From Pseudalkalibacillus decolorationis (GTDB lineage Bacteria > Bacillota > Bacilli > Bacillales > Fictibacillaceae): a stretch of DNA of 64,000 nt. Positions 52,660 to 61,236 of this stretch are shown here, in pieces; the stretch's first letter is position 1; every line of letters starts with the position of its first letter. The notes beneath the pieces were generated by a model that saw only the letters and a list, made by a program, of their open reading frames with translations, searched no databases and was not told the DNA's origin. The position numbers and the translations under genes are program-made. Location: the NCBI RefSeq assembly GCF_024609785.1, contig NZ_JANHJQ010000005.1:62001-126000 (forward strand), read 5' to 3'.

Positions 52660-53619
52660 CTATTGATACGTCCTTTGCAATGTTTCAATAAACGTATTCG
52701 AAGGATGTACAACGGTCCTTCTATATCCTGCAATAACCGCTCCTGCCACAGGTGGTAGTTTCGGATAAATGAATGCTACATTTGAAGGTAGATGAGCTTC
52801 AAGTAGGGGTTGGATCCGATCAAAGTGCTTAAAGACACTCCCCGCTAGTACAACTTTCACTTCATCATCATTCCGAAAATATTGGGTGATCATTCCATTT
52901 ATACAACGACATATATCATTGAATGCGAGCTTAATAATAGACTCAGCTACTTGATCGCCTGTGAGCCACTCCTCAAAAACATCCTCACAAATGGAAGCAA
53001 TACGCGCTCGAGAATCTTTCCCATCATAAATACAAGATATGAGCTGTGGTGGTGTATTAATCGAAAAGCGCTCAAGAATTCGTTTCGTTAATGTAGTTTC
53101 CATCCTCAAACCATCATGCGCTTCAAACATTTTTTGGATAGCCAGTCGACCAATTCCATAACCGCTGCCATGATGTTCGGTTAGATAACCCCATCCGCCC
53201 ACACGAACCTCTTTACCTTCATTTGTAATACCAAATGTAATTGAACCAGTCCCAGCGATGTTGACAATTCCAGGATCTCCATTAGTCCCAGAATAAAGTG
53301 CGGTTAGCGCATCAGTGTACAGGAGGACATCAACTGCTGAACCAAATTGTGATTGAAGGATGGCCGTTAATTGTTTTCGTGAATGATGACTTTCCGTGCC
53401 AGCAATACCAGCAAAAACACCAATTACTTGTTTAAATGATTTTGGGTGTTCGTTTCGAACCGTTTCAATTAAGGATACGAACGTTTTTTCTACCTCTTTT
53501 ATGCTTGTTGATAACGGATTAGTCGGACCGCCATCATATTTAGTGAGAAAGTTCCCCTTAGGATCAATAAGTACAAGCGTCGTTTTCGTTCCACCACCGT
53601 CAATCCCTATAAAACACAT
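52660..53619 (-). CDS. BadF/BadG-type N-acetylglucosamine/N-acetylmuramate kinase
   Basis: 319-residue ASKHA kinase with phosphate-1 motif FIGIDGGGTKTTLVL, adenosine loop NIAGTGSITFG and VVLAGSVFKH. Close relatives phosphorylate GlcNAc or both GlcNAc and MurNAc (MurK type). It ends an operon after nagB and nagR. It would phosphorylate the GlcNAc set free by the cytoplasmic NagZ, and possibly MurNAc, supplying GlcNAc 6-phosphate or MurNAc 6-phosphate to MurQ and NagA/NagB. Confidence 0.85.
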   Translation of the reverse strand: MCFIGIDGGGTKTTLVLIDPKGNFLTKYDGGPTNPLSTSIKEVEKTFVSLIETVRNEHPKSFKQVIGVFAGIAGTESHHSRKQLTAILQSQFGSAVDVLLYTDALTALYSGTNGDPGIVNIAGTGSITFGITNEGKEVRVGGWGYLTEHHGSGYGIGRLAIQKMFEAHDGLRMETTLTKRILERFSINTPPQLISCIYDGKDSRARIASICEDVFEEWLTGDQVAESIIKLAFNDICRCINGMITQYFRNDDEVKVVLAGSVFKHFDRIQPLLEAHLPSNVAFIYPKLPPVAGAVIAGYRRTVVHPSNTFIETLQRTYQ

Positions 53620-53631
53620 CTCAGATTCCTC

Positions 53632-54360
53632 CTAATCCCTAAATACATCAACTAAAAATGAATATTTTTCACCACGGAATACAGTTTCTACATACTCAAA
53701 TGGATTACCCGAAGAAAGGTATGTCGTTCTTTTCACGATTAAAATCGGGCTATTTTGCTGAACACCTAAATGTTGACTTTCCAGTTCTGTCGATAGTCCT
53801 GCTTCAATCTGCTGAGTAGCACGATGAATCGTTTCTTTAAATTCATTACGAACAAATTCATATAAAGACCCCTGAGCTGAATCCTCCGAAAGGTTTGAAA
53901 ATAGCTTTACCGGAAGATAAGCTCTCTCAACAGCCATTGGTTCTTTATCTGCATATCGAACTCTATAAAGGCAATAGACAGCTTCATTCTTCGATAGCAT
54001 CAGTTTGTTTATAATCGGGTCGGGTACGTGATTCATCTTTTCAAACGAAATTAGCTTTGTGGAAGGAACTAGCCCACGTCGTTTCATATCCTCTGTAAAA
54101 CTAACCAAGCCCTTTAATGCATAGGATAGCGTTTGTTCAGATACGAAGGTACCCTTTCCTTTCTCCCTATACAGCTTTCCCTTAGAAACAAGATTATTAA
54201 TTGCTTGCCTTACTGTCATTCGGCTGACCTCGAGACTTTCTGACAACTCACGCTCTGATGGAATTGCATCTCCACGCTGATACTTTCCATTCTCGATTTC
54301 ACTAACAAGTAATTGTTCGATTTGAACGTAAATAGGTATACTTATTTGTTTATTAATCAT
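53632..54360 (-). CDS. nagR: GntR/HutC-family regulator NagR (YvoA-like)
   Basis: 242-residue regulator with a GntR winged helix (IPIYVQIEQLLVSEI, GDAIPSERELSESLEVSRMT, VRQAINNLVSKGKLYREKGK) and a UTRA effector domain (FTEDMKRRGLVPSTKLIS, VYCLYRVRYADKEPMAVERAY). B. subtilis NagR responds to glucosamine 6-phosphate or GlcNAc 6-phosphate. ATG 54360 is used. A matching operator lies upstream of nagB, so it controls its own operon. Confidence 0.92.
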   Translation of the reverse strand: MINKQISIPIYVQIEQLLVSEIENGKYQRGDAIPSERELSESLEVSRMTVRQAINNLVSKGKLYREKGKGTFVSEQTLSYALKGLVSFTEDMKRRGLVPSTKLISFEKMNHVPDPIINKLMLSKNEAVYCLYRVRYADKEPMAVERAYLPVKLFSNLSEDSAQGSLYEFVRNEFKETIHRATQQIEAGLSTELESQHLGVQQNSPILIVKRTTYLSSGNPFEYVETVFRGEKYSFLVDVFRD

Positions 54361-54390
54361 ACGAACCACCCTTTTAGAAAGTAATCTGCA

Positions 54391-55113
54391 CTAGCGATTT
54401 TTCGCTGCGTTATCAACAATTAACGTTACATTTGGATGTTCGTTTAAAATAGTAGCAGGCCAAGCTGGATCCACCTTACCGCTTAGCAGTTTATCAACAG
54501 CTGCAGCTTTCCCTTCTCCAGATGCGAGCAATACGATCGATTTACTTTTCATGATCGTGGAAATCCCCATAGTGATCGCTCGGGTAGGTACTTCTTTTAT
54601 ATTCGAGAAAAAGCGAGCGTTTGCCTTCCTCGTACTCTCCGTTAACGTAACAATATGTGTTCGTGAGGAAAACGATGTGAACGGTTCATTAAAACCGATA
54701 TGTCCATTTCGTCCAATTCCGAGTATTTGGAGGTCAATCCCACCAATACGTTCGATCCTTTGTTCATATTTATCACACTCATCCTCTAAGTCTACAGCAG
54801 TTCCATCTGGTATAAACGCTTGATCCTTCGAAAGATTTAAAGGTGTATAAAGATTTTCCTGCATGTAGTTCCAATAGCTTTGTGGATGAATTGCATTGAG
54901 CCCAACATACTCATCAAGGTTTACTGTGTTAATATTTGAAAGGTTTAGTCCTTCCCTCTTCACTCTGTTTACAAGCTGTTCATACGTTCCTTTAGGCGTG
55001 TCGCCAGTTGCAGCTCCTAATACAAGGCGAGGGTTAGATTTTATTTGATTAAAAATCAATATCGCTGCTTTCTCACTCAATGTAGAATAGTTTGTGGTTT
55101 CGATGATGTTCAC
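54391..55113 (-). CDS. nagB: Glucosamine-6-phosphate deaminase NagB
   Basis: Converts glucosamine 6-phosphate to fructose 6-phosphate and ammonia. The 240-residue protein has LGAATGDTPKGTYEQL, the catalytic NLDEYVGL, QILGIGRNGHIGFNEP and ASGEGKAAAV. It heads the nagB-nagR-kinase operon. The usual partner nagA (GlcNAc-6-phosphate deacetylase) is absent from this window and must lie elsewhere if the pathway is complete. Confidence 0.96.
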   Translation of the reverse strand: MNIIETTNYSTLSEKAAILIFNQIKSNPRLVLGAATGDTPKGTYEQLVNRVKREGLNLSNINTVNLDEYVGLNAIHPQSYWNYMQENLYTPLNLSKDQAFIPDGTAVDLEDECDKYEQRIERIGGIDLQILGIGRNGHIGFNEPFTSFSSRTHIVTLTESTRKANARFFSNIKEVPTRAITMGISTIMKSKSIVLLASGEGKAAAVDKLLSGKVDPAWPATILNEHPNVTLIVDNAAKNR

Positions 55114-55160
55114 TTCTGATCCTCCCTACAATTCAATAATGCTCCATACTTCTAAATCCT

Positions 55161-55194
55161 ATTGTAATAGTTGATAGGTATAGTTGTCTATACC
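55161..55194 (-). promoter_or_regulatory. nagB promoter with NagR operator
   Basis: Minus-strand TAGACA (55185-55190), 18-base spacer, TACAAT (55161-55166). The palindrome GGTATAG-N4-CTATACC (55177-55194) covers the -35 and contains TGGTATAGACAACT, as in the B. subtilis NagR (YvoA) site. Confidence 0.75.
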
Positions 55195-55208
55195 AGTATA
55201 TATAAAAT

Positions 55209-55240
55209 AAAGAAAACTTGGCTAGCGCCAAGTTTTCTTT
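55209..55240 (-). terminator. Terminator after the MFS gene
   Basis: Perfect 14-base stem AAAGAAAACTTGGC with four-base loop and T-rich minus-strand tail. It carries the AAGAAAACTTGG core seen in repeat R. Confidence 0.8.
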
Positions 55241-55250
55241 AAAGTTTAAC

Positions 55251-56501
55251 TTAATTATAGTTTCGAAGGCCTGTTACTTTCCAGAATATTAATGCTGCTA
55301 CAAGTATAATCAAAACTCCTCCACCTAGCATAACTTGTGAAACATCTATTCCTGTTGATAACAATCCTGAAGTAATCGCAAACGACACTGGGACTAAACC
55401 GAGCGAAGCCATCGACAATAGACTCATTACACGACCAATCATTTCATCTTTTACAACCGATTGAACAGCCGCAAAAATCGGGATATTTATTAAAGAAAAA
55501 GTGGCTCCTAGAAGTGCGATCGCAACAAGACTCTGCCAAAGAATACCGGTTTGACTTAACAAACTAAATAGGAATCCAGAGCAAAGAACAGAGAAAATTA
55601 CCAATAATCCACGTTTTTTCTGGATGTTAAGAATTCCTACAACAATGGAACCGACTAGCATCCCTCCAGCAAAGGCACCTTCTAAATAGCTGTAGACAAG
55701 TGAATCCCCTTGTAACACATTATCAACAAAAAGCGGAAGCCCCATCTGAAGCGGTCCAACCATAAATAGATTGATCAAGACGGCAAAGACTACCAACGCA
55801 CTTAAGAAAGCGGATTGTCTAACATAAACGATCCCTTCTTTAATCGAACCTAACAAATTGGAATCGGAATGATCGTCATTCTCCTCCGTTTTCTTTTTAA
55901 CTTTGATCAAAAGAACAGCAATACTAGCAATAACTAACAAACCTGCTGTAATTGAAAAAGTGGTTACATAGTTTCCAAGAGCAATGATCGCTCCTGCAAG
56001 CATCGGACCGACTATGAATGATGATTGACTTGTCATTTGAATAATTGAATTCGCTCTCGTTAACTGTTGTTTCTCAATCAATGATGGTAGCAATCCACCG
56101 TTCGCTGGCCAGAAAAACGCATCTAAAATTCCGAATACGAATGCAAACAATACAAACGACCAAAGCGTAACATCACCGAATAGCAGCCAGACAACAAGTG
56201 CACCAGCAACACCTGCTCTCGTAAAGTCGGAGATAAACATGATCAAGTTTTTGTTAAACCGATCGGCAATTGCTCCACCTATGACCATAAAAACAACCCG
56301 CGGGATACTCGAAGCAATAAACACTAACCCAAGTGAAGCCTCGAGTCCCATTACTTCAACGACATACCAAGATTGCGAAAACATGAAAATTGATAGTCCA
56401 AAGCTTGAGCATAAATCCGCAATCCATAACAAAAGAAAGTTTCTGTTTTTCCACAAGGCAGGAATTTGTGCTTCCTGCTTCGCATTTACAACCGCTTCCA
56501 T
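55251..56501 (-). CDS. MFS transporter (DHA3/EntS-like)
   Basis: 416-residue major facilitator with about 12 spans; visible signatures are WIADLCSSFGLSIFMFSQSW, GGAIADRFNKNLIMFISDFTRAG (motif A) and WPANGGLLPSLIEKQQLTRANS, as in MFS_3 drug exporters. ATG 56501 follows GGAGGGG. The gene is downstream of a TetR regulator and probably under its control, suggesting efflux of a toxic compound. Confidence 0.88.
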   Translation of the reverse strand: MEAVVNAKQEAQIPALWKNRNFLLLWIADLCSSFGLSIFMFSQSWYVVEVMGLEASLGLVFIASSIPRVVFMVIGGAIADRFNKNLIMFISDFTRAGVAGALVVWLLFGDVTLWSFVLFAFVFGILDAFFWPANGGLLPSLIEKQQLTRANSIIQMTSQSSFIVGPMLAGAIIALGNYVTTFSITAGLLVIASIAVLLIKVKKKTEENDDHSDSNLLGSIKEGIVYVRQSAFLSALVVFAVLINLFMVGPLQMGLPLFVDNVLQGDSLVYSYLEGAFAGGMLVGSIVVGILNIQKKRGLLVIFSVLCSGFLFSLLSQTGILWQSLVAIALLGATFSLINIPIFAAVQSVVKDEMIGRVMSLLSMASLGLVPVSFAITSGLLSTGIDVSQVMLGGGVLIILVAALIFWKVTGLRNYN

Positions 56502-56580
56502 ACGATCCCCTCCATAACGAACATCTGCCTCCATTTTCCAATAAAGAAGGAGATTCACCTACTGTCTTCAGTATGGTTTT

Positions 56581-57213
56581 TTACTCCGTCTCAAGGCTGA
56601 TATTGTTACCCGTTTTTAAATAAGCAAACACCATGTATTTAAGTGTTCTTAGCATCGCCTTATGTTTTCTATCTTGTTTGTGAAAGAGAAGATGAAGGAC
56701 GATTCCATCCGTTAAGGCCCAAAACATCCGGGAAAGATCATCAATGCTAACCTCTGAACTGAATTCACCCGTATCGATCCCTTCATGAACAATTTCTTTG
56801 ATAAAATCAGTAAATATAATCGCTCGCTCATCAAACAACTTTTGCTTTTCTGGATATTTCGAAATATAGATCCAGAATTCAAAGGAAACGGCTATTCTTT
56901 CGAGGTCCCCTTCTTCAAGACTTCCATTAAGAAAATAATCGAACAAATAATGAAATTTTTCAGATGCTGTATCTTTCGTCTCCATCTCTTTTTTTATCGT
57001 GAAAAATTTCTCAGTACGTTGTTCATTTAACCGAAAGAAAATCTCCTCTTTACTTTCAAAATAGAGATAAATGGAGCCTTTACTCGTTCCTGATGCTTTT
57101 GCGATATCGTCTACAGTTGTATCATTGTATCCTTTTTGAGCAAAGCACTGATTGGCTGCTTCTAGAATCGCTTCCCTTTTTTCTTCTTTATACTTTTTCG
57201 ATACTTTTGGCAT
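56581..57213 (-). CDS. TetR-family transcriptional regulator
   Basis: 210-residue repressor. The N-terminal helix-turn-helix reads REAILEAANQCFAQKGYNDT, then TVDDIAKASGTSKGSIYLYFESKEEI; the C-terminal ligand domain is helical. It overlaps the acetyltransferase gene by 26 bases and precedes the exporter, so the three are one operon. The palindrome at 58159-58176 is a candidate operator. Confidence 0.92.
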   Translation of the reverse strand: MPKVSKKYKEEKREAILEAANQCFAQKGYNDTTVDDIAKASGTSKGSIYLYFESKEEIFFRLNEQRTEKFFTIKKEMETKDTASEKFHYLFDYFLNGSLEEGDLERIAVSFEFWIYISKYPEKQKLFDERAIIFTDFIKEIVHEGIDTGEFSSEVSIDDLSRMFWALTDGIVLHLLFHKQDRKHKAMLRTLKYMVFAYLKTGNNISLETE

Positions 57214-58096
57214 TCGAGTTTCTATTCTCCTTTATGGTTTTCTTCATCCAAACCTGTTCGACAATTGTTGTAAATCCTGCTTCACCGAGCAAATTCATGA
57301 GAGGCTGATCATTGATGGAACAATTGATCACTAGACGTTTACAGTTTATTTCTGAACTAAAAACGTTTGAGAGAATCGCACGAATTAAATGGTCCTGATC
57401 GTCAAACCCTTGGTCTGTACCAAGTTGATGGAGCACAATCGTTGCAATCGTTCCATTCGAATGAAATATCCTTCGAAACGTGGCATATCCAACTTCTAGG
57501 TTGTTCGATCGTACAACGACAGCTTCACCATTCATCGCGCTCTGCCATTGAGTTTGCCAAGGGCGATCTATTCGATAGAACGACAATCGGGATACCCGTT
57601 CAGGAACAGTCTGCTCGTATGTATAAAGGTTCGAAGGAGATATATTGAACGGATCTGCTCCTTCTTGCTGAAGGTAGGCAACTTTATCTGAGACCACATA
57701 CCCTAGAGTTTCATACAAATTTACAGCTGGTTCATTTTGGGAGATCGCTTCCAGTGTGGCAACTGAGACCCCTTTTTTACGGTAAATTTCGATTACCTTT
57801 TCCATCATCCGCTTACCTACACCCGTTCTCCGGAATTCTGTCGCTACTCCAGTTCCACCGTTATAGCTGATCACTTCTCCATTCACCGTTCGGAACCCAC
57901 TTAAAACAATCCCTGCGGGGGTTCCATCACAGAAGGCAATAACGGAATCGGGTGCTGATAATCCTTCCTGAACCATTCTCTTCAAAAATTGATCCACCGT
58001 CATTGTCATTTGAGAAAAATAACCTTTAAAACCGTTATTCCATGCATCCAACACATCAGTTAATGAACAATCTGAAAGGCGTTTAATTTCGATCAT
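57188..58096 (-). CDS. GNAT-family acetyltransferase
   Basis: 302-residue protein with an N-terminal GNAT domain: DAWNNGFKGYFSQMTMTVDQFL, then the acetyl-CoA loop VATEFRRTGVGKRMMEKVI (near 85-103) and YETLGYVVSDKVAY; a second, degenerate domain follows. ATG 58096 is preceded by AAAGGAG. First gene of the operon with TetR and MFS genes; possibly acetylates the exported compound, which is inference. Confidence 0.82.
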   Translation of the reverse strand: MIEIKRLSDCSLTDVLDAWNNGFKGYFSQMTMTVDQFLKRMVQEGLSAPDSVIAFCDGTPAGIVLSGFRTVNGEVISYNGGTGVATEFRRTGVGKRMMEKVIEIYRKKGVSVATLEAISQNEPAVNLYETLGYVVSDKVAYLQQEGADPFNISPSNLYTYEQTVPERVSRLSFYRIDRPWQTQWQSAMNGEAVVVRSNNLEVGYATFRRIFHSNGTIATIVLHQLGTDQGFDDQDHLIRAILSNVFSSEINCKRLVINCSINDQPLMNLLGEAGFTTIVEQVWMKKTIKENRNSNAKSIEKV

Positions 58097-58158
58097 CTTA
58101 TTTTGTCTCCTTTTCAAAAAGGTAAGGTATAAAATTTTGTTGCATAGTTGCATTGTCT

Positions 58159-58176
58159 AAACTGACTGGTTAGTTT
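58159..58176. promoter_or_regulatory. Candidate TetR operator
   Basis: AAACTGACTGGTTAGTTT, an 18-base near-palindrome with AAACT/AGTTT ends and a TetR-like TGAC-GGT core, located upstream of the acetyltransferase-TetR-MFS operon. Confidence 0.5.
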
Positions 58177-58286
58177 TTTATTTATATATATATTCGATTG
58201 AATCAAATAGTTTCCTCCTTTTTGCATAAGGAATATTGACGCCACTTCCAAGCTTCTCTATCGTTATGTGAGGAAGGTGATAAAAT

Positions 58287-58490
58287 ATGGAGCGATTACT
58301 CATACGCAAAATGATTGATCGGTGTTTAACTGATTATTTTGGAGATGCGTCGCTTTCTCCACTTACGGAGGATGACTATAAACAATTAATTAGTATCGTC
58401 TCGAATACAATTGAGAAGCAAGAAAATGATCCATCATATGAAATCGTTCATGATGTAGTGTATACATATTTGACCCAAGAAGAAATCTAA
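58287..58490 (+). CDS. YqzH-like small protein
   Basis: 67 residues, acidic and mostly helical (MERLLIRKMIDRCLTDYFGD; YEIVHDVVYTYLTQEEI), resembling the YqzH-like family of Bacillus. GGAAGGTG precedes the ATG. Function unknown. No neighbour suggests a role. Confidence 0.6.
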   Translation: MERLLIRKMIDRCLTDYFGDASLSPLTEDDYKQLISIVSNTIEKQENDPSYEIVHDVVYTYLTQEEI

Positions 58491-58593
58491 TGTTTTTAAC
58501 TTGTGTGTTCAATTAATTTACTTATTCATACGAATAATTTTATAAAGCTAATCCATATTAAAACTAATCTTTAGCATGGAAAGGAGATTCTCT

Positions 58594-58788
58594 ATGGGGC
58601 GAGGACATAAGCATTCACACCCTGCAAACGACAAGAACTCAAAAACGTTACCACAAACACCGAAAAAAGATATTGTCCAAAATAATGACGAAATTGAGCT
58701 TGCCAAGGAATTAACTGCACATTACAACTTAAAAGCAAAGCCTGGATTTCCTCCAACAGAAGTGGAACGCAATGATGATACTAGGTAA
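58594..58788 (+). CDS. YfhD family protein
   Basis: 64 residues of low-complexity, hydrophilic sequence: MGRGHKHSHPANDKNSKTLP, then QTPKKDI and IELAKELTAHY. This resembles the YfhD family, small proteins of unknown function in sporeformers. ATG 58594 has AAAGGAG upstream; the longer frame begins at the ribosome site. The stop is followed at once by one arm of the inverted repeat at 58795. Confidence 0.75.
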   Translation: MGRGHKHSHPANDKNSKTLPQTPKKDIVQNNDEIELAKELTAHYNLKAKPGFPPTEVERNDDTR

Positions 58789-59033
58789 ATCAAAGGGGCT
58801 GACTCAAAAGTAGCCGTATCCACACGTCTAACGTAGTTTTTGCAATATCTAGATTTAATAACGTCAAAATGTTGTGTTGCAGATGCCTGAATTCTCTGTT
58901 TTGAAGTCATTCCCTAAGTTTATTGGGCCCTATTTTATGGAACGATTACAAAACACGTGTAAAACATCCCTAAAACGGTATAAAATCAGTTTTTTCCGGT
59001 TCTTCACCAAAGAATGTAGCTGTGAAAAGATAG

Positions 59034-59167
59034 TTTGCCGCGGAACCGAGGTAACTTGGCGCGATAAAGTGGATTTTGCCGCAGAACTGAGGTGGTTTGC
59101 CGCGATAAATAAGATTTTGCCGCGAAACTCGGCTATATGCCGCGGAGATGGTTTTTGCCGCGAAACG
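59034..59167. repeat. ~20-bp tandem array with TTTGCCGCG core
   Basis: Seven units starting at 59034, 59055, 59075, 59096, 59116, 59136 and 59154, each with TTTGCCGCG or a close variant. Units alternate between GCGGAAC-type and GCGATAA-type, a 41-base higher period. More diverged than the array at 37521 and unrelated in sequence. Confidence 0.75.
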
Positions 59168-59228
59168 TTACCACCCACAGTATGGTGAAGAGTCTTTTTA
59201 CTTCTTAGTAAGGGCTGCCGTATAATCT

Positions 59229-59276
59229 AAAAAGCGGCTGATCAAAAGAGTTCTGTTGCGAACTTTTGAGTCAGCC
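59229..59276 (-). terminator. Terminator of the inositol operon
   Basis: Minus-strand GGCTGACTCAAAAGTTC pairs with GAACTCTTTTGATCAGCC (one bulge) and continues GCTTTTTAG. It ends the leftward iol operon. Confidence 0.8.
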
Positions 59277-59316
59277 CCTCTTTTCTTTTTAAACTGCTTA
59301 ACACTTGTTCTGATTT

Positions 59317-60321
59317 CTATACACTTGGGGTTATAGTTTCAAATGAATCGCGAGTTAAAAAACATGAACTTTCTTTCTCGAAATCTCTAGGCAACGCTTC
59401 TTTGAGAACATTCATTGATTTTTTTACACCTGTAAGTGGTTCCATCATCAAATCTTCCATTTCGAGAACGACAGGTCCTTCATATCCAGTCATTTTAACG
59501 ACCGTAAAGAATTCCTTCCACCAACCGACATTATGTCCATGTCCAAGTGCTACATAATTCCATGAACGAGTAGCAAAGCTCTCCATCGGTTTCACATCAA
59601 TTAGGCCATGAGCGTCATTAACTCCTCTTTCAATCCGGACATCTTTCGCATGGACATGGTACATCGCACTTCCTAATGCTCTTGCCGCTGCGATAGGATC
59701 GCCACCCATCCAAAATAAATGACTTGGATCAAAATTCATGCCAATCAGGTCCCCAACTTCATTTCTTAATTTAAAAAGTGTTTCTGGATTATAAACTAAA
59801 TTACAACCCAGATTTTCGATGGCAATTTTTCTAACGCCGTGTTCGGTCGCAACTTTTACAGCTTTTTCCCAATATGGGAAGGCAACTTCATTCCATTGCC
59901 ATTCTAGAGTTTCAAAATGAGGAGGCAAAATAGGATGTGTCAGCCAATTAGGTGTTACATCATTTGGTCCCCCACTAGGACAACCAGACATCATGACCAT
60001 CGTTTCTACTTCTAAAAGCCCTGCAAGTTGAAATGTTTTTTCTATAACTGCTTTATGGGCTTCTCCCTCTTCCGTCGGTTCGAGTTGATTTCCTGAACAA
60101 TTTAAAGCAGCAATTTCAAGTCCTCTGCGTTTAAGAGCATCTAAAAAATTCACGCGTTTAACTTTACTCTCAAGCAATCCATCTAAATCAACATGCGGTG
60201 CTTTAGACCAATTACCACAACCTAACTCCAGAGCTTCAAATCCCAAATCGACACATGTATCAAGCATCTCTTCAAATGGCAGGTATCCTAAAATATCGGT
60301 TACTAGACCAGCCTTCATCAC
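59317..60321 (-). CDS. TIM-barrel sugar phosphate isomerase/epimerase family protein
   Basis: 334-residue xylose-isomerase-like barrel (AP endonuclease 2 family) with MKAGLVTDILGYLPFEEM, KIAIENLGCNLVYNPET, GMNFDPSHLFWMGGDP and YHVHAKDVRIE, whose Glu, Asp, His and Asp could form a metal site. It starts at GTG 60321 (GGAGG eight bases upstream) or the ATG one codon on. As the last gene after iolJ it probably handles an inositol-derived or related sugar, but the reaction is unknown. Confidence 0.8.
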   Translation of the reverse strand: MMKAGLVTDILGYLPFEEMLDTCVDLGFEALELGCGNWSKAPHVDLDGLLESKVKRVNFLDALKRRGLEIAALNCSGNQLEPTEEGEAHKAVIEKTFQLAGLLEVETMVMMSGCPSGGPNDVTPNWLTHPILPPHFETLEWQWNEVAFPYWEKAVKVATEHGVRKIAIENLGCNLVYNPETLFKLRNEVGDLIGMNFDPSHLFWMGGDPIAAARALGSAMYHVHAKDVRIERGVNDAHGLIDVKPMESFATRSWNYVALGHGHNVGWWKEFFTVVKMTGYEGPVVLEMEDLMMEPLTGVKKSMNVLKEALPRDFEKESSCFLTRDSFETITPSV

Positions 60322-60322
60322 C

Positions 60323-61201
60323 TTAATTACCTCCTATTCCTGATGCTTTATGGTTTGTATTAAACTCTTTCATTTTGCTTTTGGCCATGGCTGCAATTGC
60401 TTCTTTAGCTGGTGTGATGATGGCTCGAGGCTCATATATTCCCTCGTCAGCGGTCAATACTTCGCGAATAGATTGCGCCCAGGCTTGTATGCATTCTGTA
60501 TTGACATTAATTTTGGCGTGCCCGAGTTCAATCGCCTTCTGGGTTTGATAATCAGGTATTCCAGAACCTCCATGAAGGACGAGCGGTACTCCCGTCAATT
60601 CAGAAATTTGTTTCATCTCATCAAATCCCAGTTTGGGTTCACCCTGATATGGTCCATGAACCGAACCCAAGGCAGCTGCCAAAGCATCGATCCCCGCTTC
60701 TTCTACAATCCGTAAACATTCATTGGGATCGGCATATTTGATTCCGCCAACCAACCCATCTTCCATACCTCCGACTGTTCCAACTTCCGCTTCCACAGAT
60801 ACTTGTTTTGGATGAGCATAGTCTACAACTTGTTTAGTCATAGCAATGTTCTCATCAATTGGATATTGGGAGCCGTCGAACATAACCGACGTAAACCCGG
60901 CATCAATCGCCTTTTTGCAGCGTTCAATACTCATTCCGTGATCCAGATGCAGCACAACGGGAACCGTTACCGACATTTCTTCTATAAGGCCTTTTACCAT
61001 TGCAACAATCGTCTTAAAGCCTCCCAAATAATCGATAAGTCTGTCAGAAGCCCCCAGTATAACAGGTGCGCGTTCTTCATCAGCTGCCTGTAAAAAAGCT
61101 TGTATCGATTCTAGGTTATTAATATTGTATTGGCCGACAGCGTAATTACCTTCCTTAGCTTTAAGCAGCATGTCTTTCATAGATACTAAAGTCACTAACA
61201 T
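60323..61201 (-). CDS. iolJ: Class II fructose-bisphosphate aldolase, IolJ-like
   Basis: 292-residue zinc aldolase. IolJ cleaves 2-deoxy-5-keto-D-gluconate 6-phosphate to dihydroxyacetone phosphate and malonate semialdehyde. Zinc site and active-site motifs are [32 protein letters not shown] and LHGGSGI. Place after iolG, iolH and iolI favours IolJ over glycolytic Fba. Confidence 0.88.
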   Translation of the reverse strand: MLVTLVSMKDMLLKAKEGNYAVGQYNINNLESIQAFLQAADEERAPVILGASDRLIDYLGGFKTIVAMVKGLIEEMSVTVPVVLHLDHGMSIERCKKAIDAGFTSVMFDGSQYPIDENIAMTKQVVDYAHPKQVSVEAEVGTVGGMEDGLVGGIKYADPNECLRIVEEAGIDALAAALGSVHGPYQGEPKLGFDEMKQISELTGVPLVLHGGSGIPDYQTQKAIELGHAKINVNTECIQAWAQSIREVLTADEGIYEPRAIITPAKEAIAAMAKSKMKEFNTNHKASGIGGN

Positions 61202-61236
61202 CGCACATCCCTTTCGTAAAGATAGTAAACTTTCAA

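Larger units (their letters stand above)
58795..59278. repeat. Inverted-repeat-flanked intergenic region
   Basis: GGGGCTGACTCAAAAGT (58795-58811) is perfectly complementary to ACTTTTGAGTCAGCCCC (59262-59278). Between them are about 190 bases with no recognised feature, then the tandem array 59034-59167, then a leftward terminator that uses the same right arm. Confidence 0.75.

Noticed and set aside
58874-59188. 104-codon plus-strand frame
   Set aside because: It translates the TTTGCCGCG tandem array and has no ribosome site.
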